DNA of 64,000 nt from Ignavibacteria bacterium (GTDB lineage Bacteria > Bacteroidota > Ignavibacteria > Ignavibacteriales > SURF-24). The DNA lies in contig JAAXKN010000009.1 in NCBI GenBank assembly GCA_025612375.1, positions 62,001 through 126,000 of the forward strand, written 5' to 3'. Of this stretch, positions 36,289 through 45,856 are shown in pieces; the stretch's first letter is position 1; each line of letters begins with the position of its first letter. A program made the position numbers and the translations under genes. The notes under the pieces are model-generated. The model was given only the letters and a program-made list of their open reading frames with translations. It had not been told where the DNA came from and did no database searches.

Positions 36289-37094
36289 TATTTCTCATAA
36301 CCAGGTTTAATGACCACATTTACTCTTTGTGAGTCCTTGTCTATTCCGACCTCTGAATTTACCTCAAAGATTTTGTATATATTTTCCTTTGTCAGGATTC
36401 TGTCAGTTTTGTCGTCCTCAATAATTCCCCCCTGTTTCATCAGTATGATCCTCGAGCTGTAGAAGCCCGCGAGATTAAGGTCGTGTGAAACGCTCAGGAC
36501 AGTAAGCCCCTTCTTTTCATTCAGGCTTTTGATCAGGTTGAATACTGAAAGCTGATGTTTAATGTCGAGGTGTGAATTTGGTTCATCGAGCAGTATGAGT
36601 TTCGGTTCCTGAACGATTGCGCGGGCAATAAAAGCTCTTTGAGCCTCTCCGCCTGAGACCTCATTGATTCCTTTGTCCTTCAGGTGAGCGATATCAACCA
36701 TTTCAATAGCTTCCATAACGCGGTCGTGGTCCTCTTTTTTCTCGTAGCCGAACATATTCAGGTACGGAGTGCGCCCCATCATGACAATTTCATAGATTGA
36801 AAATGGGAAAATAGCCAGCGATGACTGAGGCACAAAGGCTATTGCCCTGGCAAGAGATTTCCTGGAAAGGTTCCTGTAATTCCGCCCCAGAAGGGTGATC
36901 TCACCCCGTGAAGGCTTTAAGAGTCCGGTAATTACTTTCAACAGGGTAGATTTGCCCGAACCATTTGGGCCCAGAACGGAGATAAATTCCCCGTCATCAA
37001 TAGTCAGGTGGATGTCGTTGAGCTGAAATTCAGTTTCATCCTTTGAAGAACTATTATAGGAAAAGCAAATATTCTTTAATTCAACCAGAGGCAT
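36288..37094 (-). CDS. ABC transporter ATP-binding protein, FecE/BtuD/HmuV type
   Basis: A 268-residue ATPase with Walker A GPNGSGKST, Q-loop FVPQSSLAIFPFSI, signature VSGGEAQRA, Walker B LILLDEPNSHLD and the switch histidine in VLSVSHDLN. The helical region and the phrase VMMGRTPY place it with iron-siderophore, haem and cobalamin importers. No permease or binding protein lies beside it; its only partner is the overlapping DUF218 membrane gene. The permease may be elsewhere. Confidence 0.92.
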   Translation of the reverse strand: MPLVELKNICFSYNSSSKDETEFQLNDIHLTIDDGEFISVLGPNGSGKSTLLKVITGLLKPSRGEITLLGRNYRNLSRKSLARAIAFVPQSSLAIFPFSIYEIVMMGRTPYLNMFGYEKKEDHDRVMEAIEMVDIAHLKDKGINEVSGGEAQRAFIARAIVQEPKLILLDEPNSHLDIKHQLSVFNLIKSLNEKKGLTVLSVSHDLNLAGFYSSRIILMKQGGIIEDDKTDRILTKENIYKIFEVNSEVGIDKDSQRVNVVIKPGYEK

Positions 37095-37138
37095 ATTATT
37101 TGTAAAAAATCTAGTTCAAATTAAGGAAAAAATGCGCT

Positions 37139-39187
37139 CTATTCAAGAATATTTAAGTCCCTCATAGCTTCTTTTAATTCCTCAAAGGAGAAGACGGGGC
37201 GTCTGCAGGTATAATTCTGGCAGATGTAGTAGGTAATTTTTCCCTCAATTACCCTTTTCCCCTTCTGGAGTTCAATTTTTGCCGGGCTGCCCTCGGTGCG
37301 GCAGGAGAGGATTGAGAACGGGAAAAACTCATTAAAAAAGAGTCTTATTACCTCTTTCATCTCAAGTTCGGTATTTGTTACGACGGCAACTTCACGCGGC
37401 TTCATGAAGTCGTAGTATACGGCCGAGAGCATATAGGAAAAGCTTTCCGGGTGTTTTATAAGGAGGTCGTGCATATAAGAGTAATCCATCCTGGCAATTT
37501 CAGCAAAGCGCTGTTTATTGCTAAAGACAGCAAGTTTAAGGAGAGCCGTTACGGCCGAAGAGTTGCCCGAAGGGACTGCCTGGTCGTAGAGTTCTTTGGT
37601 TCTTAAGATGAGGCCGGGAGATTGCCTCGGGGCGAAATAAAAATCATAGGAGGCCGGGTCGTAGAAATTTTCTATCATTATTTCGCAGAGCGTGTCTGCC
37701 CTTTCAAGCCAGACTTCCTCAGATGTCACCTCATATAGGGAGATGAAAGCCTCCAGGGTGAAGCTGTAATCGTCCAGGAAGCCGGGGCTTTTAATCTCCC
37801 CATCCTTAAATGCATGCAGGAGCGTGTTTTCCTTAAAGCAGTTATTCCAAATGAAATCTCCATTTTTTCTTGCGGCATTAAGGTATTTTTCGTTACCCGT
37901 AACGCCATATGCCAGTGCGAAAGCCTGCAGCATGAGGGCGTTCCAGTTTACAAGTATCTTGCCGTCGAGGCCCGGTTTAACCCTTTTTTCCCTCGAGGCA
38001 AAAAGTTTAGTGCGGACGCCGCTTATTATGCTTTCTGCCTGTGTGGGGGTAATGCCGAGCTGTAGGGAGAGTTCCTCAAGAGTAACGTGGCTTGTAAGTA
38101 TATTTTTTCCCTCAAAGTTCCCCTTCTTTGAAACGCCGAAGAATTTAAGTGCGGCTTCAAATTCAACTCCTGAAAGTATATTTTTAAGCTCGTCATAATC
38201 CCAAAGGAAAAACTTACCCTCAACGCCTTCCGTATCTGCATCCTGCGCCGAATAAAACCCGCCTGAAGAGTCTGTCATTTCGAGGATTACATAAGAAAGT
38301 GTATCTTCTGCAATTTTAAGAAAGAACCCGTTGTGTCTCAGCTGGTATGCTTCCAGGTATGTGCGGCTAAGGAGGGCGTTATCGTAGAGCATTTTCTCGA
38401 AGTGAGGTACAAGCCATTCATTATCTGTAGAATAGCGGTGGAAGCCTCCACCAATCTGGTCGTAAATGCCACCGTGGGCCATTTTCTTCAATGAATTTTC
38501 GACCATTTCAAGTGCGACCTTATTTTCCGTTCTGGAGGCGTAGCGCAGTAAGAACAACAGTGTCATTGCAGAGGGGAATTTTGGTGCTCGCCCGAATCCG
38601 CCATACTCCTCGTCGTAATCGTTCAGGATCACGGTAAAGACGCTGTTAAAGTCAGGAAGAGTAAATATATTCTTATTTTTCTTAAACTCCGAGGCCTTTG
38701 AGAGCGCATCGAGAATTCCTGGCGTCTGATTGAGTATATCATCTTTTCTAGTTCTGAAAATTTCAGAAATAGCGTTAAGTATCTGTACAAAGCCTGGCCT
38801 TCCGTATTTTTCCTCCGGGGGAAAATAGGTGCCGCCGTAGAAAGGAATGAGCTCAGGAGTCAGGAAGACCGTAAGAGGCCAGCCTCCGGATCCGGTTGTA
38901 ATCTGGACGAAATTCATATAAAGGCTGTCAATGTCGGGGCGTTCCTCCCTGTCGACTTTGACATTAACAAATTTCTCATTCATCAAAGAGGCGATTTCAG
39001 GGTTTTCGAAAGACTCGTGCGCCATAACGTGGCACCAGTGACAGGCGCTGTAACCGATGCTGAGCAATATCGGCCTGTCGAGTTCTTTGGCGCGTCTGAA
39101 GGCCTCATCACCCCAGGGATACCAGTCGACCGGGTTATCCTTATGCTGCTGCAGATAAGGTGAAGTTTCATATTGCAGTCGGTTCAT
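37139..39187 (-). CDS. DUF255 thioredoxin-like protein (YyaL/SPATA20 family)
   Basis: The start at ATG 39185-39187 directly follows AGAGGAGA; an upstream ATG at 39208 precedes that SD. The 682-residue protein has an N-terminal thioredoxin-like domain ([21 protein letters not shown], with the CxxC pair in [16 protein letters not shown]) and a long alpha/alpha-barrel body similar to N-acylglucosamine 2-epimerase-like folds ([33 protein letters not shown]). The family is widespread and its function is not settled. No signal peptide, so cytoplasmic. Confidence 0.92.
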   Translation of the reverse strand: MNRLQYETSPYLQQHKDNPVDWYPWGDEAFRRAKELDRPILLSIGYSACHWCHVMAHESFENPEIASLMNEKFVNVKVDREERPDIDSLYMNFVQITTGSGGWPLTVFLTPELIPFYGGTYFPPEEKYGRPGFVQILNAISEIFRTRKDDILNQTPGILDALSKASEFKKNKNIFTLPDFNSVFTVILNDYDEEYGGFGRAPKFPSAMTLLFLLRYASRTENKVALEMVENSLKKMAHGGIYDQIGGGFHRYSTDNEWLVPHFEKMLYDNALLSRTYLEAYQLRHNGFFLKIAEDTLSYVILEMTDSSGGFYSAQDADTEGVEGKFFLWDYDELKNILSGVEFEAALKFFGVSKKGNFEGKNILTSHVTLEELSLQLGITPTQAESIISGVRTKLFASREKRVKPGLDGKILVNWNALMLQAFALAYGVTGNEKYLNAARKNGDFIWNNCFKENTLLHAFKDGEIKSPGFLDDYSFTLEAFISLYEVTSEEVWLERADTLCEIMIENFYDPASYDFYFAPRQSPGLILRTKELYDQAVPSGNSSAVTALLKLAVFSNKQRFAEIARMDYSYMHDLLIKHPESFSYMLSAVYYDFMKPREVAVVTNTELEMKEVIRLFFNEFFPFSILSCRTEGSPAKIELQKGKRVIEGKITYYICQNYTCRRPVFSFEELKEAMRDLNILE

Positions 39188-39399
39188 AGTTCTCCTCTTA
39201 ATGTGCATCTATACAAGATAATACGCTTAAGACCGCAGTTCAAGGCAGTTAAAGAGATTACTGAATAAGAAATGGAATTTACAGCCAAGGATATAGCTAA
39301 GTTGTTGTTTTATTATAGTTTAGGGATTCTGCCGGAATTAAATTCCAGGGGATTTTTCAGTTTATATAAATGAAAAGTTATTAAAAGTCCCGTAAGGTT

Positions 39400-40701
39400 T
39401 TATTTCCCGTATTCCAGAACTGCCTTAGCTGCATCGTGACCGCTTTTAACTGCGCCTTCAATTGTAGCAGGAAGCCCTGTCTGTGTCCAGTCGCCAGCCA
39501 GGAAAAGGTTTTCTATGGATGAACGGGTTCCGGGCCTGTGTTTTATTATGTCAGGAGAAGGAATAAAAGTTGCCCTTTTTTCCTTAATGAGTTTTGCCCA
39601 AGAGACGAGACTCCGGTTAAACTGCGGGAAAAACTTTTCCAGCTCTAAGAAGATTATATCCTGAAGTTCTTCCCTGCTTTTGCCCGAAATTTCATCTGCA
39701 TTGCTTATTACAATTGAGATAAATTTCCCATGGTTAAAAACCCAGTGAACCGGAGAATCTATCAGTCCGTAGAATTCGTCCTTAAAGGGGTTTTCCTTAA
39801 GCCATAGGTTCAGCGACAAAATGGATGAGTAAGCGATGCCCTCAAGGCTAAGGCTATCAACAAACTCCCCGGGGAATACCCTGGAAAAAGCGTGGTAAGG
39901 AAGGGCGGAGATGACAAAATCAAAGCCGGTTACTTCCCTATCCTGAATGATGATCTTTTTTATTTTGTTATTCTTAATTTCAACCGATTTAACAGGCTCA
40001 GAAAGTGTGATATTTCCGCCGTGCCGGCAGATGAAATCTACCGAATCCTGGCAATAAAGCCCGCTTAGGCCAGTGCGCGGCAGTATAATTGAAGCTGCAC
40101 GGCTGCCTTTTAAGAACATCTCCTTAAGGATGGAGGCAAAAATGGATGCCGAGGCCCTTGTAATATCTGTATTTAACGCGCCAGTAGAAAGGATTTCCCA
40201 GAAGGCTTTTATAGTGCCCGGGCTTTGCTTTTCTTTTTTCAGCCACTGAAGAACGGTCAGGTCTTCTATACTTTCAGGCCTCAGGAGGATGAGCTTTGAA
40301 CAGAGGCCTATAATTTCAAGCCTTTCTGAAAACTTAAGCGCTTTGTAGGACATAAGTCCAAGAAGAAGGTTAAAAGGATAGAAAGCATTCCCTGTTTTAA
40401 GAGGAGTAAGTCCCAGCGTTTTATCCACGAAGCTAACCGAGAGGCTTTTCTGAATTTTAAGCTTATCTACAGAGCCGATCAGGCGAAGGAATCTGAGGGT
40501 TTCATTGTAGCAGCCCATCATGATATGCTGTCCGTTATCTATTACGTCGCCTGTTCGTGCTTCAGTAAAAGAGTATGCGCGGCCGCCAAGTTTCGGGGCG
40601 CTTTCGAAAAGTTCAACACCGATTCCTGCCTTTGCAAGACTAACTGCAGCGCTGAGGCCTGCAAGACCGCCGCCAATAATTACACACTTAGGCTTCATCA
40701 A
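39400..40701 (-). CDS. hpnE: Hydroxysqualene dehydroxylase
   Basis: HpnE is a FAD enzyme that reduces hydroxysqualene to squalene, the last of three steps from farnesyl diphosphate. The 433-residue protein has the dinucleotide motif IIGGGLAGLSAAVSLAKAG, the conserved DNGQHIMMGCYNETLRFL, and the C-terminal LAGDWTQTGLPATIEGAVKSG. Its ATG overlaps the stop of hpnD by 4 bp (ATGA), and hpnC precedes them, which confirms the assignment over other phytoene-desaturase-like oxidases. Confidence 0.94.
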   Translation of the reverse strand: MMKPKCVIIGGGLAGLSAAVSLAKAGIGVELFESAPKLGGRAYSFTEARTGDVIDNGQHIMMGCYNETLRFLRLIGSVDKLKIQKSLSVSFVDKTLGLTPLKTGNAFYPFNLLLGLMSYKALKFSERLEIIGLCSKLILLRPESIEDLTVLQWLKKEKQSPGTIKAFWEILSTGALNTDITRASASIFASILKEMFLKGSRAASIILPRTGLSGLYCQDSVDFICRHGGNITLSEPVKSVEIKNNKIKKIIIQDREVTGFDFVISALPYHAFSRVFPGEFVDSLSLEGIAYSSILSLNLWLKENPFKDEFYGLIDSPVHWVFNHGKFISIVISNADEISGKSREELQDIIFLELEKFFPQFNRSLVSWAKLIKEKRATFIPSPDIIKHRPGTRSSIENLFLAGDWTQTGLPATIEGAVKSGHDAAKAVLEYGK

Positions 40702-41540
40702 TAGACAAGGCTGTATTTTGCCCAGACTCCGAGTGCAATGCCGACTTTTTCAAATTTAGTAACTTTGATCTTCTTGTCGTAGACATTATAGTGGCTGGCC
40801 TCGATTTTCTGCAGCAGTTTATAATAAATATGCTGCATTGCGCGGGCAGCAAACATGGCAGGTTTATCCTCAAGGTCGAGTGCGTGGTTGGCCTTATCGA
40901 AATAGTTCTTGGCTCTTTCGGCTTCATACTTCATTAGCTGTACGAAATTTCCATTATAGACGCTGTTTAAGAGTTCCTGTTCAGAATAGTTAAATTTGAG
41001 GAGATCCTGCTGAGGCAGATATATGCGTCCGTTCTGTGCGTCGGTTTTAACGTCCCTTAAAATATTTGTAAGCTGAAGTGCAAGGCCCAGGTTGACGGCA
41101 AAATCCTTAGCTGATTTATTCTTATAGCCGAAGATTTCAATGCACATGAGTCCCACGGTTGAGGCTACCCTGTAGCAGTAGAGAGTCAGGTCTTCAAAAG
41201 AAAGGTAGCGGTTTTTCTGCAGGTCCATTTCCATGCCGCCTATGAGTTCAAAGAAAGGCTCAATCGGGATATGGAACTGCTGAATAATATGGGAGAGCTT
41301 GTTAAAAAACTGATAGTCGGAGCTTCCGGTTAAAGATTTTTCGAGCTCAATGCGCCATTTGCGCAGCATTTCGTACTTGACTTCCTCAGGCTCATTGCCG
41401 CTGTCTACAATATCATCGGTCTGCCTGCAGAAGGCATAAACAGTATTCATGGCGTCTCTTTTGTCGTTCGGCAAAAGGCTGAACGCGTAGTAAAAACTGC
41501 TTTTGCTGCTTTTGGCAATCTGCTGTGAAAAGTCTGTCAT
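40698..41540 (-). CDS. hpnD: Presqualene diphosphate synthase
   Basis: HpnD condenses two farnesyl diphosphates into presqualene diphosphate. The 280-residue protein has the first Asp motif in CRQTDDIVDSG and the second in NILRDVKTDAQNGR, with GGMEMDL and YCYRVASTVGLM between. Middle gene of the hpnCDE operon, 6 bp after hpnC and overlapping hpnE. Confidence 0.94.
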   Translation of the reverse strand: MTDFSQQIAKSSKSSFYYAFSLLPNDKRDAMNTVYAFCRQTDDIVDSGNEPEEVKYEMLRKWRIELEKSLTGSSDYQFFNKLSHIIQQFHIPIEPFFELIGGMEMDLQKNRYLSFEDLTLYCYRVASTVGLMCIEIFGYKNKSAKDFAVNLGLALQLTNILRDVKTDAQNGRIYLPQQDLLKFNYSEQELLNSVYNGNFVQLMKYEAERAKNYFDKANHALDLEDKPAMFAARAMQHIYYKLLQKIEASHYNVYDKKIKVTKFEKVGIALGVWAKYSLVY

Positions 41541-41546
41541 AAAAGC

Positions 41547-42479
41547 TCAAAAAATTGATTTAATTAAAAGGTTAAAATATTCCAGTTTACCAATGTGCGG
41601 CCTATGGCTTAGCACATCGCAGCCGTTAGCTTCGATCCTGCTTAGTATTTTCTCTCCGCCAAGAATGGTCCACTTAATTTCATAGTTAAGCGGTCTTGGC
41701 AAGTGCTCTAAAAGAGGCCTGCCTAAAAGGAAAAGTTCTCTGGCCCTATGGACCTGAAGCTTTATCAGTTGTTTAAAGTTAGTATTAATTTTCTTTAACT
41801 CAAAATCATTTTCATTCACCCCGAAACTTTTCATCTCCTCAAGAGGAATATATATTCTTCCTTTTGCATAGTCTATGCAGACATCCTGGTAAAAGTTGGT
41901 AAGCTGAAGCGCCGTACATATTTTGTCGGATAATAAGGCAAGGCCAGGATCTCTTTCACCGAAGAGTTCAAGTATAATTCTTCCTACGGGGTTAGCCGAA
42001 TAGCGGCAGTAGTCAAGAAGTCCATCAAATGTATTGTACCTTTTTACCTCAACATCCTGCCTGAAGGCCTTAAGGAGGTCAAAAAAGTAAGATGGGGTCA
42101 ACTGCATTTCATTTATTGTACTGCTTAAAGCCCGGTAGAACGGGTTATTTCCTTTGTCCTCCAAAGCAAACTTAAGGTTTGACTCCATCTCGTTTAAGGC
42201 CGAGATCCTTTTCGCAGGCAGGACGTCACCCTCGTCTGCCAGATCGTCCGCCATTCGGGCATACTTATAAATAACCGCAACATGCTTCCTTAGTCTACGG
42301 GGAACGAAAAGCGAGACGACAGGAAAGTTTTCATAGTGCGATGAAGCTGCTTCAAGTGAAGTCTTATATTCTTTTTGTAATTCTTTATTATCCAATATCT
42401 TATAACTATCCGAATGTTTAATAATGAGGCTCATAAAAGCCGGATAAAAACGCCCTTCTAATTTAGTGTATGTTTGCAT
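41547..42479 (-). CDS. hpnC: Hydroxysqualene synthase
   Basis: HpnC turns presqualene diphosphate into hydroxysqualene. The 310-residue protein carries VSLFVPRRLRKHVAVIYKYAR with the Asp motif ADDLADEGD and the second motif NFYQDVCIDYAKGR. It is the first gene of the hpnC-hpnD-hpnE operon. A CRP-like dyad at 42519 lies 40 bp upstream of its start. Squalene may feed hopanoids, but no squalene-hopene cyclase lies in the window. Confidence 0.93.
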   Translation of the reverse strand: MQTYTKLEGRFYPAFMSLIIKHSDSYKILDNKELQKEYKTSLEAASSHYENFPVVSLFVPRRLRKHVAVIYKYARMADDLADEGDVLPAKRISALNEMESNLKFALEDKGNNPFYRALSSTINEMQLTPSYFFDLLKAFRQDVEVKRYNTFDGLLDYCRYSANPVGRIILELFGERDPGLALLSDKICTALQLTNFYQDVCIDYAKGRIYIPLEEMKSFGVNENDFELKKINTNFKQLIKLQVHRARELFLLGRPLLEHLPRPLNYEIKWTILGGEKILSRIEANGCDVLSHRPHIGKLEYFNLLIKSIF

Positions 42480-42518
42480 TTAAAGCAAAATTACACGCCT
42501 GGTGCTGTGAATTCTTTC

Positions 42519-42534
42519 AGTGACAGCCGTCACA
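42519..42534. promoter_or_regulatory. CRP/FNR-family-like operator in the hpnC / outer-membrane protein divergent gap
   Basis: AGTGACAGCCGTCACA fits TGTGA-N6-TCACA in 9 of 10 fixed positions. It lies 40 bp upstream of hpnC on one side and 128 bp upstream of the gene at 42662 on the other. Binding by a CRP/FNR protein is inferred from the motif only. Confidence 0.45.
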
Positions 42535-42661
42535 ATAGTCCCGGGCCTGAGTCTGAAAAAGTTGCGGGGGTCACAAATTCGGTTACATTTAATATAAAGG
42601 GATGTACCCGGATACAGCTAAATTAAGACACGCTGCTACTTACAAAAAGAGATGACAAATT

Positions 42662-43786
42662 ATGAATATCAGAGGGATCCTTTTAATAATTATTTCATTG
42701 CTGCTTACCAACATACTCTTACTGGCACAAACCGACGAGACGGAAAAAATTGAATACTATCAGATGGAGCCATATAACGACAGCCTGTTTGTCAAGATAC
42801 AGGAAGAAGTCTTTATAGATCCGCCTGATCCGAAGGCCGAGATAATTGTGGATTTAAGGGACGCAAACAATCAGACTGTTTCAATTAAAGGTGCCTTATA
42901 CCCATTTTTATCTTTTACACCAGAGACGCGCGCAAAAATTATGACTTATCCATTCAAGATAAATCTGCTGGACGATATCAATTTCGGGAGTGTTTTTACG
43001 CGCGTTATAAGCAAGATCAGGATGAATAAGATTGTTGAGCCCCCGAGGAAAAACCAGATTGCCTCGACGCTGTTTTACGTTAATCCGTACCTGCAAATCT
43101 ACGGCTGGGAAAGGTTCGGCATTCCATTTAAGGACGACCTTGGAATTTCCGTAGGATTCGGGACCCCATATTCCGCCCCTTTGGAGACAAACTTTGCAGA
43201 GGCAAATGTCCATATTCTGGGCTTCTACGGCGGGGCTTTTACAAATATGGAGCCTATAATAGAGCCGAAATTCTTCCGCAACCCGCTAATTGCAACAACC
43301 GGCTATCAGGTGGGTTATGTAATTCCGCTCGGAAATTTCTTTGAATTTAATTATCAGAGGACTGTGGAGGACTTAAGTAAAGATTATATTTCCACAATAA
43401 TAAACGGCGACAGCCTGAAGCAGCTAAAGCTCATGCACGGCTCGTATTTCAACTGGGAATTCCGGTATCCTTTCAGGACCTTAGGCAGCAGCCGAGCAAA
43501 GCTTTATGTGGCTAAATATCAAAATGAGATCCACGTAGGTTATATGGGACGGGAATTATCACTGGCCGGGAGCACTTTTGACTTCAGATTCGACGCACTG
43601 GTAGAGACACACGACAGAAGGCACCAATATGCGCTTGATATACTGGTTCAGAGGGTTGCTTCGGGCTGGGGCTTTAGTACACTTGCCCTTGGCCCCAGCA
43701 TAGTAATGGCAAGGGATCACGACGGGCATTTCGGCTTCATGACGTTCTTTATAAATGCCAGGCTGAAGGTAGGAACTTCACTTTAG
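42662..43786 (+). CDS. Outer-membrane beta-barrel protein of unknown function
   Basis: A 374-residue protein with a signal peptide (GILLIIISLLLTNILLLAQ). The mature part has alternating polar/apolar strands, for example FFEFNYQRTVEDL, YFNWEFRYPF and FGFMTFFINARLKVG, and ends with a hydrophobic strand, as outer-membrane barrels do. An early segment (IIVDLRDANNQTVSIKGALYPF) may be a periplasmic lead. I do not recognise the family. It is divergent from hpnC and converges, 12 bp away, on a YwqK-repeat gene. Confidence 0.72.
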   Translation: MNIRGILLIIISLLLTNILLLAQTDETEKIEYYQMEPYNDSLFVKIQEEVFIDPPDPKAEIIVDLRDANNQTVSIKGALYPFLSFTPETRAKIMTYPFKINLLDDINFGSVFTRVISKIRMNKIVEPPRKNQIASTLFYVNPYLQIYGWERFGIPFKDDLGISVGFGTPYSAPLETNFAEANVHILGFYGGAFTNMEPIIEPKFFRNPLIATTGYQVGYVIPLGNFFEFNYQRTVEDLSKDYISTIINGDSLKQLKLMHGSYFNWEFRYPFRTLGSSRAKLYVAKYQNEIHVGYMGRELSLAGSTFDFRFDALVETHDRRHQYALDILVQRVASGWGFSTLALGPSIVMARDHDGHFGFMTFFINARLKVGTSL

Positions 43787-43798
43787 AAGTTGAGCGAT

Positions 43799-44629
43799 CT
43801 ATCCTGCAATTGCCAGGAAGATGATATAAACGGCAAATATTACGGCAAAAACCGCAGCTATTTTGAGCAATCCTCCGGCAATTTTTCTGGCTTTAAGCCC
43901 GGCTTTTTCATAGGCGGAAGATTCATAATTAAAGCCCGCCTGCTTTTCACCTTCAGGCACAACAACTTCCTTTTTTTCTCCGTTTTCATAAAGAATCCTG
44001 GCCTTAAGTTTACCAGATTCATCGAAGAGGAGGTTTTCGCCGTGTTTTTTGCCAGTGACAAAGTTAATTTTCTCCTTCAGCTTTCCGTCTTTAAAGAAAA
44101 TCTGCGTCGAGCCGTGGTCTTTACCGGCAGAGTAGTTTTTTTCTCCCAGGAGCTGGCCGTTTTCGTAATAAAACCTTGAAGGCCCGTCGGGGACGCCGTT
44201 TTTATAAGACCACTCCCCTTTGAGCATGCCGCTTTTGTAGTAAGTGGTCTTTTTCCCTTCAATTTTGTCGTCTACCAGTGTTTGATTTTCTCTTAGGGGG
44301 CCGGATTTGTAGAAAATTTTGGTTGGGCCGTTTTTCCTTCCGCCACAGTAGGAGACCTCAGCTTTTAGTTCCCCGTCCTCGTAATAATACTTAGCATCTC
44401 CGGAGATGAGGTCATCCTGGTACTGGATATCGCTTTTCAGTATACCGCTTTCAAAGTAAGTTCTTGAAGGGCCTTCTTTCTTCCCCGCCTTAAAGTAAGA
44501 AAGCTCCATTAAGCGGCCATCCGTGTAGTAAATTCTAGACTCCCCATCCGGAAGCCCGTTTTTGTAGCTGGTTTCTTCTCTTATGTTCCCGTTTTCGTAA
44601 TAGGTTGTAAAAATGCCGTCATATACCAT
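43799..44629 (-). CDS. YwqK/MORN-like repeat protein with C-terminal membrane anchor (member A)
   Basis: A 276-residue protein built from nine repeats of 23-24 residues (residues 1 to about 215) of the form YYxxGxLxxExxYxxGxxxGxxxx, as in NGLPDGESRIYYTDGRLMEL. Repeats of this type are annotated as MORN_2 or 'YwqK family antitoxin'. The C-terminus (LLKIAAVFAVIFAVYIIFLAIAG) is one transmembrane helix at the very end, so the protein is tail-anchored with the repeats in the cytoplasm. No signal peptide. It is head-to-head with a homologous gene at 44775. Role unknown; a scaffold or toxin-neutralising role is only suggested by family name. Confidence 0.85.
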   Translation of the reverse strand: MVYDGIFTTYYENGNIREETSYKNGLPDGESRIYYTDGRLMELSYFKAGKKEGPSRTYFESGILKSDIQYQDDLISGDAKYYYEDGELKAEVSYCGGRKNGPTKIFYKSGPLRENQTLVDDKIEGKKTTYYKSGMLKGEWSYKNGVPDGPSRFYYENGQLLGEKNYSAGKDHGSTQIFFKDGKLKEKINFVTGKKHGENLLFDESGKLKARILYENGEKKEVVVPEGEKQAGFNYESSAYEKAGLKARKIAGGLLKIAAVFAVIFAVYIIFLAIAG

Positions 44630-44774
44630 AAAGCTGTACCGGAAATTGTTGGGGAAATTGGTTTACGAGTGTAAAAATTTAAGATTTCAAAAAAAAATTG
44701 GAAAAACATATTTAATTATCGAAAACTTTTTCGAGTATTTAAAAGAAGAATTCAGAAAGTAGAAAACAGGACTA

Positions 44775-45815
44775 ATGGAAAACGAATATCCAAATTTAAC
44801 TCCGGATAATTTAGAGAAAGAATCTCCTTTTGATTACTCCAGCACATATTACGACAGCGGGAAAATCAAATGTGAGCGTTTTTTTACAGATGACCACCTC
44901 CTTCTTAAAGAGATTCACTACAGCCCTGCCGGACAGATCAGGGAGATAGTCAACTATAAGAAAGACGGGACGAAATATCTTCATCAGTATTTTCAAAATG
45001 AAATTGTAAAAAGCGGACTGGCACTTACTTATTATGAAAGCGGGGCCATACAGAGCCAGAAATACTATGTTGACGGAAAGGTGCACTGGGAGGAGAAGAT
45101 ATTCGGGCCCGAAGGGCAGCTTCTTGAGATAATTACATACATAAAGGGGGGTAAAACCGGGGTAAGCACAATATTCAACCAGCTGGGAGGTAAGATCAGT
45201 GAGATCACGTATAAAGATAATCAGCCCGAAGGGATATCCAGGTTTTATTATGACAACGGGCAGCTGAAGGCTGAAATAAGCTACATTAAGGGGAAGAAAA
45301 ACGGCGTCTCAAAAATATACTACCAGAACGGAATAATGAAAGTAGCCGAAAGCATGAGGGACGACGTACGCGACGGCCTTACAAAAACTTTTTATGAAAA
45401 CGGGGGTTCAAAGGAAGAGTGGTATTTTCTGGACGGAGAACTCAACGGAAACTGCAAGTTTTTCTACAGAACGGGGCAGCTCTTCGGGACCAAGAATTAC
45501 GAGAACGGCAAAGAAGAAGGACTCTCGCAGTTTTTTTATAAAAGCGGGAAATTAAAAGAAGAGATTATATACCATGAAGGGAATAAATGGGGTGTAAGTA
45601 AAGTATATGATGAGAACGGCAATATACAGGTTGAATATATATACAAGGATAACGAGATAATTGAAGAAAAGAGGAGCGCGCCTGTTTATCAGGAGCCGGC
45701 CGGCACATCATCAAAAAGTGAAAACGTCAGGAGAAATATCAATTATTTCCTTATATTTTCAGCTGTGCTGATAATGCTTTATCTGCTCTACGCATTTATT
45801 CTTTATGTAGTGTAA
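44775..45815 (+). CDS. YwqK/MORN-like repeat protein with C-terminal membrane anchor (member B)
   Basis: A 346-residue paralogue of the divergent neighbour. About 11 repeats of 24 residues (NQPEGISRFYYDNGQLKAEI and similar) run from residue 15 to about 300, some more diverged in the N-terminal half. A polar linker is followed by a terminal transmembrane helix (INYFLIFSAVLIMLYLLYAF). As in member A there is no signal peptide, so the repeats should face the cytoplasm. The two genes share a 145-bp AT-rich divergent control region. No toxin gene is recognisable beside them. Confidence 0.85.
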   Translation: MENEYPNLTPDNLEKESPFDYSSTYYDSGKIKCERFFTDDHLLLKEIHYSPAGQIREIVNYKKDGTKYLHQYFQNEIVKSGLALTYYESGAIQSQKYYVDGKVHWEEKIFGPEGQLLEIITYIKGGKTGVSTIFNQLGGKISEITYKDNQPEGISRFYYDNGQLKAEISYIKGKKNGVSKIYYQNGIMKVAESMRDDVRDGLTKTFYENGGSKEEWYFLDGELNGNCKFFYRTGQLFGTKNYENGKEEGLSQFFYKSGKLKEEIIYHEGNKWGVSKVYDENGNIQVEYIYKDNEIIEEKRSAPVYQEPAGTSSKSENVRRNINYFLIFSAVLIMLYLLYAFILYVV

Positions 45816-45856
45816 TAGGAACAACAGCTTCAGACGACAAATCCCGGGGACTGCTA

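Noticed and set aside
44661-44674. TTTACGAGTGTAAA as a second copy of the 18741 palindrome
   Set aside because: Its spacing and centre differ and it is an imperfect dyad; similarity to TTTACACAAGTGTAAA is probably chance in AT-rich DNA.
43799-45815. DNA-level tandem repeats in the YwqK genes
   Set aside because: The repeats are conserved as protein and have diverged at nucleotide level; they are not simple DNA repeats.
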